This document shows, one piece after another, positions 9,838-20,910 of a stretch of 64,000 nt of DNA (position 1 is the first letter of the stretch; each line of letters begins with the position of its first letter). Position numbers and translations under genes: made by a program. The notes under the pieces are model-generated. The model worked only from the letters and a program-made list of their open reading frames with translations, made no database searches and was not told the DNA's origin. The stretch spans positions 5,091,501 to 5,155,500 of the forward strand of contig NC_091970.1 of the NCBI RefSeq assembly GCF_036711975.1, given 5' to 3'. The stretch comes from Onthophagus taurus (Eukaryota > Arthropoda > Insecta > Coleoptera > Scarabaeidae).

Positions 9838-12039
9838 TCTCCAAATAAACGTCGAAATAAGCACAAAGATGACGAATTTGAATCACCAATAAACAACTCA
9901 ACCCTTTCCACTTTTCATTAATAACATTCAAAGCTCTCTCCATATCGCGCACCTCCGTTGAATTCCCACTATGATATTCACCTAAATACTTAACCGTTAA
10001 CGAAAATATAGGTGCTTGGATGGGATAATTATTTTTTAAAACAACAACAGCTTGAAGGCTAGCTTTTGGGCGAGTTATAACCAAATTATAAAACAAATCC
10101 GTCGATTTGACAATCTCCCCTTCGATTAAATTTTGCGCGGAAGGCAACTGACAAAAACTTTGCCAATTCGACGAGGTCCATTTTGTTAAGGTCGAAATGG
10201 CGTTTTTCGGGTGATCAATTCCTTCGGGTATTTGCGGAATCAAATTCGATTCCAATTGTTGCAGATAATCCGCTAAAATTATCCTCGATTTTAACCGTTT
10301 ATAAAGAGTTTTTAAAGCTAATTCAACGCTCGATGGGTTTGGCTTTGAGATTGGTTTCTAAAATTTAAAAAAAAAATTGTTTAAAAATATAATTTGAGGT
10401 TATGTATCAAAATACTTCGGCGTTTAAAAAATCGTAACCGCAAATTTTTTGGGCCCATTCATAAACGTAACCTAATTTTGGCACCAAACCAGCGTAAGAA
10501 CCCAATCCGACTCTTTGTAATTGATAGGAATTACTTGTGTTTGGACTTTCTGTACCGATATCGTTCTCAAATAACTCATTTAAGATTGATTCGCCCATTA
10601 ATACTTCTCTGGCTGTGTGAGCTACATTAAAAATTAAATAATTTATTTTTTTTGGCGATTTTTTTTATTACCTGTGACCCCGTTTGGAACATCCATTGAC
10701 GAATTAACCGTAACGATTCCTAATTGTGGTCGAAACACAAATTTAACTTTTAAAACATATTCAGGTTTAACGACGATTGTAATTCGAACAGATAAAGGAT
10801 GTCCTTCCAAAAGAACTTTTTTCTTCTCCTCATATCTATCAATCATACTCTGTTTTCTATGCCGCCTCTTTTTGATGACTTCAACAACCTCCTCCACCTC
10901 CGTTTCTTCTTGTTCATCGTCAATTTCGACTTTTCCATCAATATTTTGATGCGTTTCCTTCCACTGATTGGCTTCTTCTACATCTCCAAGCACCTCAACG
11001 GTCATATCAATGTTATAAACTTGTTTATAAGCATCTGATAACGCGTATAATAAGTATAAAGGTTCTGGGAGAAGTCTTGCGATTTTATGTTCAGCTTGAA
11101 TTTTATCGAGGGGTAAACCAAAATATTCTTGTAATGGTTTACTCGCATCTAAAACAGCGGTAAGTTTTGGCCCAATTCCATCTAATCGATTCTTTAATTC
11201 AATGATATCTCCACCAAGGGACATTTTCTCATCCTCTAATGTGTTACAAAGTTGAGCTTGTGCTTTCCGTTGAGTTAATTCCCACTCTAACATTGCTAAA
11301 TGTAATTGGTGTTTTAACGAATCGGATAATTCTTGTTCTTGATTAAATTGGGACGTCACCGATTCAGGGGCAACCTCCAAGAAGCGTTCGATTGATATTA
11401 ATTCGATGTTTTCGTCTTTCGACCTATTAAAATTCATCAAATTAATTAAAATAATCGTTTAAATTGCGAATTAATTACTTAAATTGTTTGCACTTAGTGA
11501 ATTCAGATGCAAGATGAGCGGATTCGTACAATAAATTGTGATATTGCAAATTGGTGCTATCAACTTTTTGCTTCTCCACATTTAAAGTCTCTCGAGCTGA
11601 GATCGTTCGGAACTTATCGAGGCGATTTAACTTTTTTAAAGTTGCTATCATTACGCAGCAATCGGTCAAACCTTGTTGGAGCATTAATTTAGACTAAAAA
11701 AAATTTATTAATGGATTAAAATAAATTAATACTATTTATTTAACCTCCGTGGAATTTTCACGTTTTAAATTGATCGCGTTTGATAGAAATTTGCGAATAT
11801 TTTGACACAATTCGAAGTAAATCGTTGCGTCTTCTTCGGCCGATCTTTGTATTGACTCTTTTTCTTCGAAATCAATCACTTTCTGGTAAAAAAAATTTTT
11901 TTTGATGTAAACATAACCTCAAAATTAAATTTTTTTGAATTATTGTTCTAATTACCGTGTAAATATCTCCATCGGCATCACCATCCCCGGCGGTCGCTGT
12001 TTTTCGTCGCTTTTTAATGTTGGGTGATTCTTTAACCAT
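9663..12039 (-). CDS. thoc5: THO complex subunit 5 (THOC5)
   Basis: Seven exons on the minus strand: 12039-11956, 11882-11745, 11693-11479, 11423-10672, 10621-10416, 10357-9783 and 9729-9663. All joins keep frame and give 678 residues, close to the roughly 683 of human THOC5. Recognisable blocks: the basic N-terminus (PNIKKRRKT), the coiled coil (KCKQFKSKDENIELISIERF), the family's leucine/proline motif (LDASKPLQEYFGLPLDK), the LLPEPLYLLY block, the acidic linker with KKRRHRKQ, and a basic C-terminus (NRRRPFKYRKIGSGFYTQY). THOC5 is part of the nuclear THO/TREX complex that couples transcription to mRNA export. The weakest join is the donor at 10416 (GAA|GTATTT). Both ends of the gene have been copied locally (8517-9837 and 12270-12545). 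Confidence 0.92.
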
Positions 12040-12269
12040 GTTTATTAAGCAATATTAATCTAAATTTTAAGGAAAATATTTTTTAGGTTAAGTTTGGTTT
12101 TAAGGTGTTGACGTAAAAATAATACGGGTTTATAATGATAGATGGCGTAATTGATGAAATTAAAAATAAAGTATTTTTTATTATTTTAACATATATTTTG
12201 CATTTATATATGTTAACTTAATTAACAGTAATATGTTATAATCAAAAATGCACTGACAAAAAATTTGTG

Positions 12270-12545
12270 TGATTGTAAACATAACCTCAAAACTTAATTT
12301 TTAAAATTACGATTTTAATTACCGTGTAATGCAAATATTCCCATTAGCATCATATTTTTGGTCGTTTTGTTAATATTGGGTGATTCTTTAACCATGTTTA
12401 TTAATCAATATTGATTTAAATTGTAATGGAAATATTTTTAGGTTAAGTGTGTTAACCTATAAATTAGTATGTATTTATGATGATAGATGGCGCAATTAAT
12501 TATAAACAATAAGAAATAAAGTATTTTTAATTATAATTAAATAGT
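12270..12545 (-). repeat. Degenerate duplicate of the THOC5 5' end
   Basis: The stretch repeats, 360 bp upstream, the sequence around THOC5 exon 1 (11905-12180): a GTAAACATAACCTCAAAA block, an intron tail with ACCGTGTAA, a decayed exon 1 with GGGTGATTCTTTAACCATG, and the 5' flank ending in GATAGATGGCGCAATT. The copy of exon 1 is no longer open. It shows a local tandem duplication of the promoter and first exon. Confidence 0.8.
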
Positions 12546-13519
12546 AACAAAGTTGCAAAAATTCATTAAAAACAAATTTATTTAACACGGACAATAACTG
12601 TTTATGTAAAACATTTAAGCAGTCTTAAAAAATAATAATAAAAATTGGTGTGTACGAAGAAACAAAGTATAATTTATTTACTTGAAATTGTAACGGAAAA
12701 AATTAAATACACAATACAGTTCATGACTGAACTGCCACGCTACGGATAGATAATTGAAAATTACAAAAAATAGACAGAACCTAGCTTACGAAACAAAGAA
12801 ATACTATGTTGAGGTTTCCAGGCAGTTTGGACACAAACCATATTTCGCATTTATGTATGTACAAATTGATCCAAAGAATACCAGAAATCGTTTTAAGAGC
12901 AACCTTATTTTATACAAGATTTGTTTTTAATAATGGGATGATGAGGAGTACTTTGTGGATGAAAAGGGGGAAAGAAACATCGACGACGCGCTATACGGAT
13001 ACAGTTGTGGTTTTATTCTTTCCATTTTTTGTTAACTTTATCTCCATTAACTTAAACTACGTTCAATATATGTTATATTTATATTTTTTTTAAATTGTAG
13101 TAGATTTGGTCAACGCCGGACCTAGTGTAGAAAAAAAGTCGTATCTTAGGGCCGCCGTTCGTTTACTTTTATCTTTCATTATAATAATACATACTTCAAG
13201 GACACGTGTTAACATACATTTTTAATTATTAATGTCATCTGTACCTTCTTTTCTTGGGGGAATAGCAAAATAAGACTATACATTAAATAAAAGGAAAAAA
13301 TACAAAGTTGATGACATTTTTTTTGGAGGGAAAGGGACTTAAAATGAAAGAATTATAGAAAAAAAAAACACAGGAGGAGTAATTAGGGACGATTTTACGA
13401 ACAACGACGACAACGACGGCGAATATAACCCTTAAGCTTCTATGATATTGCGTTCGCATCGGTTCCGAAATCTAAATAATCAAAAAAAATCCGCTTCTTG
13501 TGCCACGCGCGTATTTTGC
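12546..13519 (-). other. Intergenic region and probable 3' UTR of the PP2A gene
   Basis: The part next to the PP2A stop (13380-13519) is richer in GC and contains CGACGACAACGACGGCG, so it is probably 3' UTR. Short open frames at 12806-13093 and 13442-13630 on the plus strand overlap this UTR and show no homology I recognise. Confidence 0.5.
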
Positions 13520-14705
<1,186 letters not shown>

Positions 14706-14910
14706 TATCTGCGGCTTTTGAATATGTAAATATAGGCGTTAGCAGATCTAACGCATAAGTTTTTAAATGGATAACGATTGGCGGTTCGAGACCGTTTAAA
14801 TAACTCTCGAGAATTCTCGTCTAACTCACAGGATACAACAACTTCAAAATGGCGTCCCGCAGAAGGCCGCCGATGACAAGCGCGCGACGCGACCGCCCTC
14901 TAACCGCCGT

Positions 14911-14918
14911 TATCGATA
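14911..14918. promoter_or_regulatory. DRE-like core promoter element (TATCGATA)
   Basis: A palindromic TATCGATA, the DREF-binding element known from insect housekeeping promoters, lies about 205 bp upstream of the PP2A ATG in a GC-rich stretch (14830-14940). It would suit a proximal promoter for the canonical transcript. Function is inferred from the motif only. Confidence 0.5.
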
Positions 14919-14989
14919 AACACTAAATGGCTAGTCGGAGGCGGGGATTTTTAAAATTGTAATAAAAAATATTCTTTTAATCCGCTCAC

Positions 14990-15058
14990 CTTCGTTACCG
15001 CCCCGTCCGGATGCGTAACGTTCGCCTTCATTTTCAACGTTTGATTCGTGCTCTTCAT
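14990..15058 (-). other. Possible upstream exon of PP2A, in frame
   Basis: An ATG at 15058 opens 23 codons (MKSTNQTLKMKANVTHPDGA then VTK) ending at a donor (GAAG|GTGAGC). The acceptor CCGCAG just before 14708 would join it as ATA-ATG-GAC, in frame with the PP2A start. This gives either a 5' UTR exon or an N-terminal extension of 24 residues. GC content is typical of exons here. Confidence 0.45.
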
Positions 15059-15405
15059 TTTCACTTTCGTCCCACTTTAGTTTGATTAATTAATGAAAAA
15101 CTACTTCATGCGAATGAAAATTTTGTTGTCATATCTGGAGTAATTTGAAACCGACGTTTTTGACGTTTCATAGAAATCTCGATCTAATTTATTTATAAAT
15201 AATTGAAATAATTTAATAAAATCATTTTCTATTTAAACAATTCAAATAAATTAAAATTCGAATCAATTCTACTAAATAAGTGTCTACCGAGTGACCAATA
15301 ATCTATTTTTCACCAACCCAACCCAACTGTCAATTCACGAAACTTCCTTTTTCCTTTCTGCTTCGCACTTTCAACGTGTACGCATCGTTATAATCCGTTA
15401 CAGAG
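15059..15405. promoter_or_regulatory. Bidirectional promoter between PP2A and RACK1
   Basis: The 347 bp separate the upstream PP2A exon from the RACK1 ATG. On the RACK1 side there is a pyrimidine-rich start region (TTCCTTTTTCCTTTCTGCTT at 15341-15361), like the TOP/TCT initiators of translation genes. No TATA box on either side. Confidence 0.55.
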
Positions 15406-17004
15406 ATGAACGAGACTCTTCAATTGAAAGGAACCCTCCTCGGTCATAATGGATGGGTTACGCAAATTGCAACTAATCCCAAATACCCCGACATGATTTT
15501 ATCCGCCTCCAGAGGTACGTTATTATAGGTTATGTCACTATTTTTTATAAATCGATTTTAATCGCCTTTAAAAGGGGTTATCCCCAATTAATTTTTATTG
15601 ATATTAATCAAATTTGCTTTATTTTCACTCATTATGATGATATTTTTTTGATAATAAAACGATTTCGATGAGGGTTTTGTCGATATGAGACATAACCTCG
15701 AAAATTAACTGTCATTTTATAAATCAATTTTAATAAACTTTTATTAAAAGTGGTGTTCTAATGTAATTAATGATATGAATCATTTTCACTTATTATGATG
15801 ATATTTTTTATAAAAACCTGATTTCTATGAGGGTTTTGCGGATATGGGACTGAACATAACCTCAAAAATAAAAATTGTCATTTTTTTAAATTTCGCATAA
15901 ATTAATGAAGTTTTGTGTTTAAGATAAAACCTTAATCGTTTGGAAACTGACGAGGGATGAGTCCCAATACGGAGTTCCTGAAAAACGTCTTTATGGCCAT
16001 TCCCATTTCATCTCTGATGTTGTGTTATCGAGCGATGGAAATTATGCTTTATCTGGGTCTTGGGATAAAACCCTCCGGTTGTGGGATTTGGCAGCGGGGA
16101 AAACAACGCGTCGTTTTGAAGATCACACCAAGGTTTGGAGATATTTTTTAAAATTTTTTTTTGTAATAATGACCCCAAATTTAAAACAGCTAGAAGAGAT
16201 AAAATGATGATCAACCCTTTCATCTTGTAAGTAGATGATTATGGATTTAAAATCGCGGAGTTATTTGTTAAAAATCGTTGTTTTTTATTGTTATTAATAT
16301 AATTTTCTTAATTTAGGATGTATTGAGTGTGGCTTTCTCTGTTGATAATCGCCAAATCGTTTCTGGATCACGAGACAAGACAATTAAACTTTGGAACACT
16401 TTGGCTGAGTGTAAATATACGATTCAAGATGAAGGACACACTGATTGGGTTTCTTGCGTTCGTTTCTCCCCGAATCACTCCAACCCAATTATTGTCTCTG
16501 CTGGTTGGGATCGGATGGTTAAAGTGTGGAATTTAACCAATTGCCGGCTAAAAATTAATCACTCTGGACACACTGGTTACTTAAATACGGTCACCGTTTC
16601 CCCCGATGGATCTTTATGCGCCAGTGGTGGCAAAGATTGCAAAGCAATGCTTTGGGATCTTAATGATGGAAAACATTTACACACTTTAGATCATAATGAT
16701 ATCATCACAGCATTGTGTTTCTCACCAAATAGGTTTGTTTTAAAAAGTATTCAATTGAAGCTTATTAACACATTATTTATGCATTAGATATTGGTTATGT
16801 GCTGCTTTTGGGCCATCTATTCGAATTTGGGACTTGGAAAGTAAAGAAATGGTTGAAGAACTTAAACCGGAAGTTGTCTCACAATTGAAAGCAGAACCAC
16901 CACAGTGCTTATCACTGGCTTGGTCTACCGATGGACAAACTTTGTTTGCTGGATATTCTGATAATACCATCCGAGTATGGCAAGTCAGTATATCAGCCCG
17001 TTAA
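15406..17004 (+). CDS. Rack1: Receptor for activated C kinase 1 (RACK1), seven-WD40 ribosomal scaffold
   Basis: Exons 15406-15514, 15924-16132, 16317-16732 and 16788-17004 join in frame to 316 residues. It starts [20 protein letters not shown]. Seven WD40 repeats are visible, with GH/WD pairs such as LYGHSHFI...[17 protein letters not shown]...[16 protein letters not shown]...CKAMLWDL and NTIRVWQV at the end. RACK1 sits on the 40S ribosomal subunit and binds PKC and other kinases. Length matches the family (317-318). The first two introns are 150-410 bp; intron 1 contains a duplicated snoRNA-like unit, in keeping with RACK1 being a snoRNA host in vertebrates. An AATAAA lies at 17053-17058. 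Confidence 0.96.
15628..15697 (+). ncRNA. Degenerate copy of a C/D snoRNA-like unit
   Basis: The tandem partner of the unit at 15790-15858. It keeps the C box (ATGATGA, 15634-15640) and much of the guide region (GTTTTGTCGATATGAGA), but the D box position reads CATA rather than CTGA. It is likely a decayed duplicate. Confidence 0.4.
15790..15858 (+). ncRNA. Candidate box C/D snoRNA in RACK1 intron 1
   Basis: C box ATGATGA at 15795-15801, D' box CTGA at 15818-15821, a C'-like TATGAGG at 15826-15832, and D box CTGA at 15850-15853. The guide before D reads TTTTGCGGATATGGGA. By the D+5 rule it would direct 2'-O-methylation of the A in CCCAUAUCC. From memory a CCAUAUCCGC stretch exists in 28S rRNA just before the CAGGUCUCCAAGGUGAA block. 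The terminal stem is weak. RACK1 introns host snoRNAs in vertebrates, which supports the call. Confidence 0.5.
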
Positions 17005-17052
17005 AAAAATATTTTATATTTTGACTTATATTTAATATAAGAAATTAAAATC

Positions 17053-17058
17053 AATAAA
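17053..17058 (+). terminator. RACK1 polyadenylation signal (AATAAA)
   Basis: AATAAA lies 49 bp after the RACK1 stop, in the 170-bp gap between the convergent RACK1 and RpS26 genes. Confidence 0.6.
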
Positions 17059-17148
17059 GGGTTTAACCTTAATTTATTGTGTTTATCTTAAAAAGTAATT
17101 TTTGTAAATATATTTTTAATTAATAAAAAACCAATTATTTTTAAATCA

Positions 17149-17154
17149 TTTATT
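17149..17154 (-). terminator. RpS26 polyadenylation signal (AATAAA, minus)
   Basis: TTTATT on the plus strand, 22 bp beyond the RpS26 stop. The two convergent genes have separate, non-overlapping signals. Confidence 0.55.
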
Positions 17155-17175
17155 TCCTTATTAACATCTTAAAAC

Positions 17176-17763
17176 TCATTTACGCTGAGCTTGCTGAGCC
17201 CTGGCGTTATCCCTTCCTGCGAAGTTACGTTGTGGAGGAGTTCTCTTTTTCCTCTCTTCCTTGCTCCTATTTCTTACAACTTTGCTATGGATAGCGCAAG
17301 AGACGCAATAATGAAGTTTCGCGTACAATTTCGGCAAAACATAAGCTAAAAACACCACAATTAATTTGCCATAATCAAAATTAAAAAACCAACTTACATC
17401 CATAAACCGAAGCTTCCGTAATATCCCTAACAGCAGCGGCTTCAACGATATTACGAATAACAAACTTCTTAATCGCTTTATCTTTAGGTACGCATCGGGC
17501 ACAATTGGTACAACGCACAGGTTTTACGTGCCCCCTTCCGTGTTTAGCACGTCCTCCATTACGCCTTTTACAAGTCTAAATTAAAAAAGAAATTGATGAA
17601 TAAATGACATGTGGGGTAAAAGTGAGGTTATGTACTTTTAGGTGTTATTATTTTGGGAGATATTTCATTAAAAACATTTTTAATTTACAATTAATGATTG
17701 ATTAATGAAGAAAAAACGTTTAATATTAAGTAAGATTGTTTAGAATTGATTAAAACTTACCAT
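17176..17763 (-). CDS. RpS26: 40S ribosomal protein S26
   Basis: The coding sequence starts with an exon that holds only the ATG (17763-17761), then 17575-17398 and 17345-17176, giving 116 residues. It reads [20 protein letters not shown], then [20 protein letters not shown], and [19 protein letters not shown] with a basic Q/R-rich tail. The four zinc cysteines (CTNC and CVSC) are present. This is the small-subunit protein at the mRNA exit channel. A start codon alone in exon 1 is common in ribosomal protein genes. The 5' leader is pyrimidine-rich (CGATTTCTTTTCGC), in keeping with TOP regulation. It is convergent with RACK1. Confidence 0.95.
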
Positions 17764-18026
17764 TTTTAACGAGAGACCGTCACAAAGCGGAAACGCAAGC
17801 GAAAAGAAATCGAGATAACATAAATGTTGACATTACCGACTCATACCAACCTTAATAAGATTAAAGTTTTGTTTTTAGGAGGGAATTTTAAAAATGGAAT
17901 GGAAATTACATAAATTAAATAAGTTAAATAAGTTGTGTAATTCATTTCCTCTTTACGTTTGATCACAAAAAAACACTTCCGCTATTTATTTCCTCCGATT
18001 AGAAAGGAGAAAGTTTCCGGTGCGTT

Positions 18027-18033
18027 TATAAAA
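18027..18033 (+). promoter_or_regulatory. TATA box of the small secreted peptide gene
   Basis: TATAAAA lies 70 bp before the ATG at 18097, with an initiator-like TCAGAT about 20-25 bp downstream. It is one of only a few clear TATA boxes in the window, pointing to inducible or tissue-specific expression. GGGAAATATC just after it loosely resembles a Rel/NF-kB site. Confidence 0.55.
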
Positions 18034-18096
18034 TAGGGAAATATCGATCAGATTTCAATCATTTCTGTTTTTGTCTTTATAATCAAAGCATTTAAA

Positions 18097-18332
18097 ATGA
18101 GATTGGTAAGTTTTTGATTAGATTTATTCATTTTATACTTTTAATTTATTTTTAGACCATTATAATCCTCGTAATTATCGTTGGTGTTAGTTTTGCATTC
18201 CCTGCTAATAATAATAAAGGAAATTTTAGAACTACTTATAAAGAGAAGAGAATCGTCGAGGATGTGGTCGATTTTGGGGCTCATACAGGACCTAAAGGGT
18301 CTTTTGAATGGTTTGCGAGTTATAACGCTTAA
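18097..18332 (+). CDS. Small secreted peptide, two exons
   Basis: Exon 1 (18097-18105) encodes only MRL; exon 2 (18156-18332) completes 61 residues. The N-terminus is a signal peptide (MRLTIIILVIIVGVSFA), with cleavage expected before FPANNN. A basic stretch KEKR precedes a mature-like end, IVEDVVD then FGAHTGPKGSFEWFASYNA. There is no cysteine. The glycine/aromatic tail is loosely like the C-terminal ends of attacin- or coleoptericin-type antibacterial peptides, but I cannot place it in a family. A TATA promoter lies close upstream. It could be an immune peptide, a cuticle or glue peptide, or a neuropeptide precursor cut at KEKR. Confidence 0.7.
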
Positions 18333-19216
18333 AGTAAAGACTGATTAATTAATTTATGATTATCTTTATGTTGTTATTTGTATTATTTTATAATTAATTA
18401 AATTTAAGGTTGGATAAGTATTAAGTTGTTCTTTAAATGTTATTAACCTCAAAACTTTTTTTGTCTCAAACTCCTTATTCTTTTTTTGGGGAGAAATTTA
18501 GATTGATTTTCGTCAATTAAGTATAATTCAACATAATAAAAACGTTTTTATATACAAATACTTAAAAAATAGTTTTAAGTTTTTAATATTAATATCATTT
18601 GAATTAATTCAATTTAAATAATCCACCAAAAGATGGCGCCACTATTTTTTATTAATTAATGATTTAAATTAATCGATTTTAATTCATTTTTATTTAATAA
18701 TTTAAAACTCAAATCTGTGTTTGTTTAAATTGGATTTAATTAAATTTATTTTAATAAAAAGATTTTTTTAAATAATAATTGTGCCATCTACCGGAAATTA
18801 ACGAAAGAATTTGTTTATTAAAAATTGGATAAATTATACTCAATATTGAATTAATTATTTAATTGATGAGGGTGTTTTGAAATATTTTATTATAGATAAT
18901 TTAAAACGTTTTCGATTTTTATTAAAAGAATTACAGGACTTAATTTTATCGATTGACAGTTCGAGTTGAGATGATCGTAATGGCGTAGTGTACCCCAAAA
19001 AATGCTTTTGTTGAGTTGGACTTGAAATTGAGCTTTTTTGCGCCTTATTCTCATCATCTGGTTTTGTTGACACAGTGTTCGAAGTGTGGGTATACTTTTC
19101 AAGCGGTAATTGTGTAGGTAAGTCCACGATTAAAGCCGCAACGATGGATAACGTGTAGGTAGATTATAACGATTTGAATACTGTGTTATTATTAAAAAAG
19201 GGGCCACGCCATCGGG
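18333..19216. other. Intergenic region before fl(2)d
   Basis: AT-rich, with an AGATGGCGCCAC site at 18631-18642. From about 18940 GC rises; this is probably the 5' leader of fl(2)d, with a possible leader donor (TAG|GTAAGT) near 19114. A 90-codon minus frame overlaps the leader and looks like a shadow. Confidence 0.5.
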
Positions 19217-20910
19217 ATGTCCGACCCTTTGGACCCCGTGCAACAAAGATCCAACAGTCCCGAGCAACAATCCAACAATAATACCTCCTCGGGAAAGGTG
19301 ACTTTAACGGATACAGAAGTAGCCGGGTTATCTTCAGCGGAATTCCTCGCAAATTGGAGAAAACAGGAGGGATACATTTCTAGTTTAGAGCAGCGTTTGG
19401 CTCACCAGGAAGGTAGATGATTTTTTGTTATTTTAGTTTGGTGCCAAAGTGATTAAAAAAAAAAAAATAATCAGAAATCAAAACAAGTAAGCAAAAAAAA
19501 TATAAATAAAAGAAATAAAGTGTTGGTGGGTTGTGTTCTTCCGGGTTCAATCAAGTGCGGTAACTTGCAGGCGAGCTTTTGGAGTATCGACAAATTGCCG
19601 AACGAGCCAAGGTCCAACTCGGAGAGTCACAACAACGAGAGAAGGCGCTGATTAGGAGACTCGCAGCTAAGGAACAGGAGGCACATGACTACGTGGTTAG
19701 TACGTTTAACGGAATCCGTGAGAAGTGGTTCAAATGTTCAAATGTTCTTTTACAACACGTGCCGTTGACACATCGTTGATAGAGTGCGCAGTACTTCCGG
19801 TTTGTGGCGTTTATTCGCGTTTTATCGTCCTTCTTTGTGAATTTCAGTGCAACAGTTAAACATTAAACGACTCTTAATTTTTTATTTCGATCTCGATAAG
19901 GATTTTTATATCAATGTCTTTTAAGAGTTGTATTAAAAAAAAAAATAATAATTGTAAAATGGTTAAAAGAGATTTATTTAGGATTAAAATGAATGTTGAA
20001 TAAGGTACAATTCATGGAATTGTACCTTCACTTAATAAATCTCAATTTTGATCTTTCGATTTTTTGTACAGTTAAATATTAAGGTAAAAATGAAATGAAA
20101 TTTTGTAAATCAACACAAAGTGAAAGAAGATCTTGAACATTTGAATCAAAACTTTATTTTGTTATTAAGTGATTTGTTAAAGTAAAATTTTATTTAAATC
20201 GAATTTATTTAAATCGTTAACTTTGTGTTTCTCTTTGTTTTGTGGGGTCCTCAATTCAGTGTCAAGTCACCGAACTGAAAAGTGTTCAGGTACCGACAAA
20301 TTCGACGCTGCGTTCGACCCTTTTGGATCCATCGGTCAACACGCTCCTCCAATTGCTAAGAAATGAACTTCAAGCGACGAAATCGCGTCTTGAAGATACC
20401 CAAAATGAGCTTGCTGCTTGGAAATTCACGCCAGACTCGAATACCGGGAAACGATTGATGGCGAAATGTCGCCTTTTATATCAGGAGAACGAAGAGTTGG
20501 GGAAAATTACAAGTTCCGGTCGCGTCGCAAAATTAGAAAGCGATTTCGCGCTTCAAAAAAGTTTTTCCGAGGAGGTGCGAAAATCGCAACTCGAATTGGA
20601 CAGTTTTTTAGCGGATTTAGATGAGGACGTGGAGGGTATGCAGAGTACTATTTTGTATCTACAGGGGGAATTGAAAAGGGCACACGATGCGACTCAAAGT
20701 TTACAAAGGGAGAACGCGGGGTTGAGGCAGAACGGTGGTCGGGCGAACGGTGAGAGTGTTAATTGTGACCAAGAACGGACCGACTCCGACTCGGACGGAC
20801 ATCGGACTAGGGTTAAAAGAGTTCGACGATCTTCCGTGCTCAGCATTGACTATGAAGAAGACACTCTTATTAATGCCAATGGAGATGTTGCAATGTCCGA
20901 TGCTGAGTAG
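19217..20910 (+). CDS. fl(2)d: WTAP / fl(2)d, subunit of the m6A writer complex
   Basis: Exons 19217-19412, 19571-19695 and 20260-20910 join in frame to 323 residues. Diagnostic blocks: WRKQEGYISSLEQRLAHQE, the coiled coil ERAKVQLGESQQREKALIRR, the strongly conserved NELAAWKFTPDSNTGKRLMA, LLYQENEELGKITSSGR, and FLADLDEDVEGMQSTILYLQ. The C-terminus is Ser/Asp rich (TDSDSDGHRTRVKRVRR). WTAP holds the METTL3-METTL14 methyltransferase in nuclear speckles; in Drosophila it is also needed for Sxl and tra splicing. It is shorter than human WTAP (396), mostly in the disordered tail. Reading through intron 2 adds about 28 codons to a stop at 19779, reminiscent of the short WTAP isoform of mammals. Confidence 0.95.

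Noticed and set aside
16195-16260. ATGATGA in RACK1 intron 2 as a second snoRNA
   Set aside because: A C-like box is present, but there is no CTGA box at a proper distance.
18855-19127. 90-codon minus-strand ORF before fl(2)d
   Set aside because: It overlaps the likely fl(2)d leader, has no domain or splice support, and a second overlapping frame is equally open.
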